From Glossina fuscipes (lineage: Eukaryota > Arthropoda > Insecta > Diptera > Glossinidae), in contig NW_023998414.1 of the NCBI RefSeq assembly GCF_014805625.2, positions 29,501,772-29,565,771 on the forward strand: 64,000 nt of DNA. The letters run 5' to 3'. The number at the start of each line of letters is the position of its first letter. Within the stretch, counting starts at the first letter, position 1. The notes beneath the pieces are model-generated. The model ran no database searches. It worked only from the letters and a program-made list of their open reading frames with translations, and was not told where the DNA came from. Below, in pieces: positions 60,593-64,000 of this stretch. The translations under genes and the position numbers were made by a program.

Positions 60593-63500
60593 ACCTTTGG
60601 GAAATCACGTTCATTTTTGTTTGGAGCAAATTATGGTTTGCTCCTCCACCTCGCTTAACTTGCACTTGCTAAAATAAGCCCGCTATGGATATTGAACTTT
60701 TTTGACGACGTAGCCGCAAACGCATCCACTGTCCATCATTCGTAAGGATTCGGTAGCGCTATCCTTCGACTTAAGTAGAAATAGTAAAGTCTTTCTTTCT
60801 TGTTCATAGCTGCAAGAAACTATGCATTAGACAGATGCATGCAGTAAAAATGGGACTTTGAAATGGAGAAATAAGTCACAGTAGCCCAGTAGTAGTAGTG
60901 CTGCAGCATTAATTACATTCGCCCAAAGTATATTTGTTTCAAATTATAAAAATGTATCGACCTACTTTGAGTGTCTAGTTCGCAAACCGCGTACCTAGAG
61001 ACTCACATTTCTTGCATTCTTTCGTTACGTTTGAATTTATCAGCAACGTTTGATATTAATTCAAATTTTTTGTTATTTTTGTTTCCTATTAAGGCAACGT
61101 TACGTAATCTTATATCAATTTACTGTCTCTCGACAAGCGGAACAATTTGAATATACGCATACACATAATCGCGGCAGGCGTAGGGCTCAGAAGGAGCAAA
61201 GCAAAGAATCAATAGAATTTTGAAATGAGAGGATGAAATACTGCTGCCGTGCTGACTATATATCGTGCTTTCCCAACAATCATGGCCGATATCGTTGCGC
61301 ATAAAAATCCGCTTTGACTGAACAATAAAAGCCTAATGCCCCTTTACGTATAACGTAAGCTGAACTCGTGCATGAACTCGTAATCATAGCAATAAATATG
61401 ACGGTTATGTTAAATAGAATTTCATTTAAACACATTGTCAAATTGTTGCTTATAATGTTGCTTAATATGTGTAATAGTTTTGTTCCTTTTGTAACGTAAT
61501 AATCACATGCTCAACTTTTACTCTCTAATAATGACCGATCCCGTTTGAAGGGAAGGGAAGAAAGCAATTTCCACGGATTAAGAGATCAAGAAAACAATAT
61601 AGGATGCGAAACACTCGATCAAAAAAGAGGCGAATTTCAATTTTCGAAGGCCTCGAAAGTCTCGAAGGGGCTTTTTCCTTTTTTTTATTAGGAATATATT
61701 TTGCAAATCGCAAAAATATTTATTTCAGATATAATGTTATGCAAAAAGCTATGTTCTAATCTATTACTCCCTCTTTTGTACAAGTTAAACAAGTTAAACT
61801 GCATAAAAAGTGGGAAATGTGAGATTTTTAGACATTTCGTTTTCTCAAACGGTATTCGCAGAAGAATTTCTTCTTGTTTTAGGGAATAAATTTCACAAAT
61901 CGTTGCATTAAAGGGCATATAACCACTCAAACAAACAGCTACGAAGAGTAGCATAAAGAGAGGTATAGCGTTCCAGTAATCTGACAATTTTTGCCATATT
62001 TTCCATTAGCTGTGTAAAGGGAAGATAGAGAAAAGCAAAGGAATGGGAAAGGGAAAGGGAAAGGAAAAGGGGAATACATCTGAAATCCTTTTTTGCAAGC
62101 AGGCGAGCAGGCAAGCAAGCAAGCAAGCAGGCGAGCAGACAGTAAGGCAATAAAAGCAACAGCGGTAGCAGTTGCAGTTGGCCATGTTGGGTACGATAAA
62201 TTTTTGTGTCTTACAAAAGCTTAGCAAAGCCTTAAATTGGCTGTTGAACATAAAAAACCAAACACAAAGCGAAGCGTAAGTTTTATAAGACATCGTTTGC
62301 TCACCAACACTCTTCGTATACGTAATCTGCCTTTTCTCCTTCCTCCTTTTATTTATTCTTCTTACTTTTGGCGGTAGTGTAAAATTTATAACTTATAGTA
62401 TATAGAGTTTGTCGGTTTTAAGTATGTTCAGGTACCATGTATATATATATATATACATAGTCCAGGATCCTTGTTAACAAGAAAATACTTCTGTTAACTA
62501 GATGTTAAGGCTCTTGGTAATGACAGAATGCCTTCGCTGGACTTTTTTACAAACAATAAAAAAAACGAAGATGGAGTAAAATAAAATAAATATAACAAAA
62601 AAGAAAATAGAGTTTTCTTTAGAACGCGGTGTGCGCAGGTAAAGCTTTAATGCTAATAACCAATAACAAATGCATTGTTCACACATAAATGAATATTTGT
62701 ATATATTGCACATAGATCGATTATGAAATTTTAAATTACATATAAGGTAATAATAATAATAAGTAAGAATTTGATGTAATTTCTTCTAATTTTTGAGCAT
62801 ATGCTTCGTTTATCGAAGGACAGCGGCACGCAGCAAATCGATTTTGTATTTTCCTGGCACTCCGCGTTGAGAGATACGCTTTCGATAAAATTCAGAGAAT
62901 ATAAATACTTTGAACAATTGACAATTACAACTTAGACGTCTCTCTGTCCCTTAATTTTGTATCAGTTCAAGGCCATTAAAGTTTAAAATGTAGCCGATTA
63001 GCGTTTCTCATACGACCATCCCTCCTGAATTCCATTTAGTCGCCCCGATGAGACATACACTTGCTAAGCAACAAAAACATATGAAAATTGCTCGATGACT
63101 GGCTGGCCTCAAGAGAACAGCTGTTTCTTTCTTTTTGGCATGACAAATTGCCGGACAGATGGAAAAATGCATAGCTAACTGGGAGTAAAGCGTATTCTAT
63201 CATTCATTATTGTCTGTACAAGAAATCCGGTTTCATGTTCACACATATGGTAGAGCAATTTTCGAAAAACTCGCCAGACCATTTGTCATTTAAAGTCAAA
63301 AGCATTAAGAGAACAGTAAAGGACGAGAGAGACGCATTGACGAACTTGAAATTAGTAAAGATATTTTGAAAGGACGGAGAAAGTATTTCCCCGCAAATGC
63401 ATTTTTAGCCTTATATGAGCATCGTTGGCCCACCATGAAGACCAATAAAAATGAAAACGTTAGTGAAAAAGTTAATTCACTTGCGGACGACTCGAGAGCT

Positions 63501-64000
63501 CGTGTAGCTTTAATTGTTTTACTAACGCGTCATTATCTTTGGACTCGTTGAGTTAGTTTTGAATATTAAATGGATTCGTAGCAAAAACTGAACTTAGACC
63601 GGATCCATATAAAAAAGTTAATTGCCGATCGATGTGCATTTTCGTAAGCGATGTTAAAGTCACACCGCGTCGACAGTCACCCGTCAAAGTCAAATCAAAA
63701 TTGTGACAAAGATATTTTTCATACAATGATTTAATGTATTTTCCTTTATCCATCCATATGCAAGCTTTCAGAGTTAATTATGTTAATAAAATATTTTAAT
63801 TTACAACAAACATGGCTTGGCCCGCCCGCTTGTCAACATGAATTTCAAGTGTTCACATTTGATGGTCGCGAAGTGTTAACACAGTAAGGTTAACACAATT
63901 AAAAACGTATTGATTGGCCGAAGAGTCTTTAAACGCTTTAAAGCATTTTATTAAAATCATATGTAAATTTTTGCAAAATTTCTCGTTAAGCATAATCTAA
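60593..64000. other. Intergenic; no gene seen
   Basis: Frames of 60-99 codons (61120-61302, 61688-61987, 62498-62713, 63366-63551, 63553-63753) have no recognised domain. Two small tandem repeats are listed separately. The right edge of the window shows no feature being cut. Confidence 0.45.
62042..62143 (+). repeat. GGGAAA repeat and GCAAGCAGGCGA repeat
   Basis: Four GGGAAA units (62045-62072) followed 25 bp later by GCAAGC/AGGCGAGC units (62095-62143). The opposite-strand frames (Cys/Leu/Ala and Pro/Phe repeats) come from them. Confidence 0.8.

Noticed and set aside
1..64000. CRISPR array, bacterial operon or viral replication genes
   Set aside because: No regularly spaced repeats with unique spacers, no ribosome-binding-site-led gene runs, and no viral protein motifs were seen; the context is eukaryotic.

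Overview
The window looks like nuclear DNA from an insect, most likely a higher fly (Brachycera). The evidence is the strongly AT-rich background, the abundance of dinucleotide microsatellites and poly(T)/poly(A) runs, genes with TATA boxes and 57-70 bp introns, decayed mariner-type and non-LTR retroelement fragments, and at least eight copies of a dispersed repeat of the kind scattered through fly genomes. A calyptrate such as tsetse is possible, but the genus cannot be fixed from this sequence.

Only two genes are well supported, both on the + strand in the first quarter of the window. Gene A (204-2640) and gene B (13958-15562) share one design: a TATA box, a very short 5' leader, a tiny first exon coding only a signal peptide, a phase-1 intron under 75 bp, and one large exon coding an extremely low-complexity secreted protein. 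Gene A encodes 788 residues dominated by glycine, with about 80-residue modules, five RGD tripeptides, repeated Lys-Gly-Tyr motifs, and similar Ala/Ser plus Cys-x4-Cys caps at both ends. Gene B encodes 515 residues: about 150 residues that are one third histidine, then a Ser/Ala-rich repeat region with a poly-Ser tract, bracketed by Gly/Leu-rich ends. Neither has a recognisable catalytic domain. The simplest reading is a small locus for secreted structural polymers (silk-, glue-, cuticle- or eggshell-like); the exact material is unknown.

The other 48 kb (about 15.6-64 kb) is gene-poor. It holds dead transposase fragments (mariner at 6.5-7.3 kb and, reversed, at 60.3-60.6 kb; another Tc1/mariner-superfamily fragment at 55.3 kb), the C-terminal end of a non-LTR retrotransposon (52.3-52.6 kb, minus strand), and copies of the dispersed fly repeat near 4.7, 8.8, 11.0, 17.5, 18.8, 30.9, 47.0 and 50.3 kb. 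Two of these copies converge to form a 2.3 kb imperfect inverted repeat.

Local structures outside these classes include a 21-bp palindrome at 8.69 kb, a roughly 630-bp purine-rich strand at 20.9-21.5 kb, a hairpin-dense GC-rich island at 25.2-26.1 kb, a G-quadruplex-like tract at 40.1 kb, a pentanucleotide repeat at 40.6 kb, a decayed CAATC/CAGTC repeat field at 43.7-44.2 kb and a tRNA-like fragment at 45.9 kb. The desert could be intergenic or part of a very large intron; nothing in the sequence decides between them.
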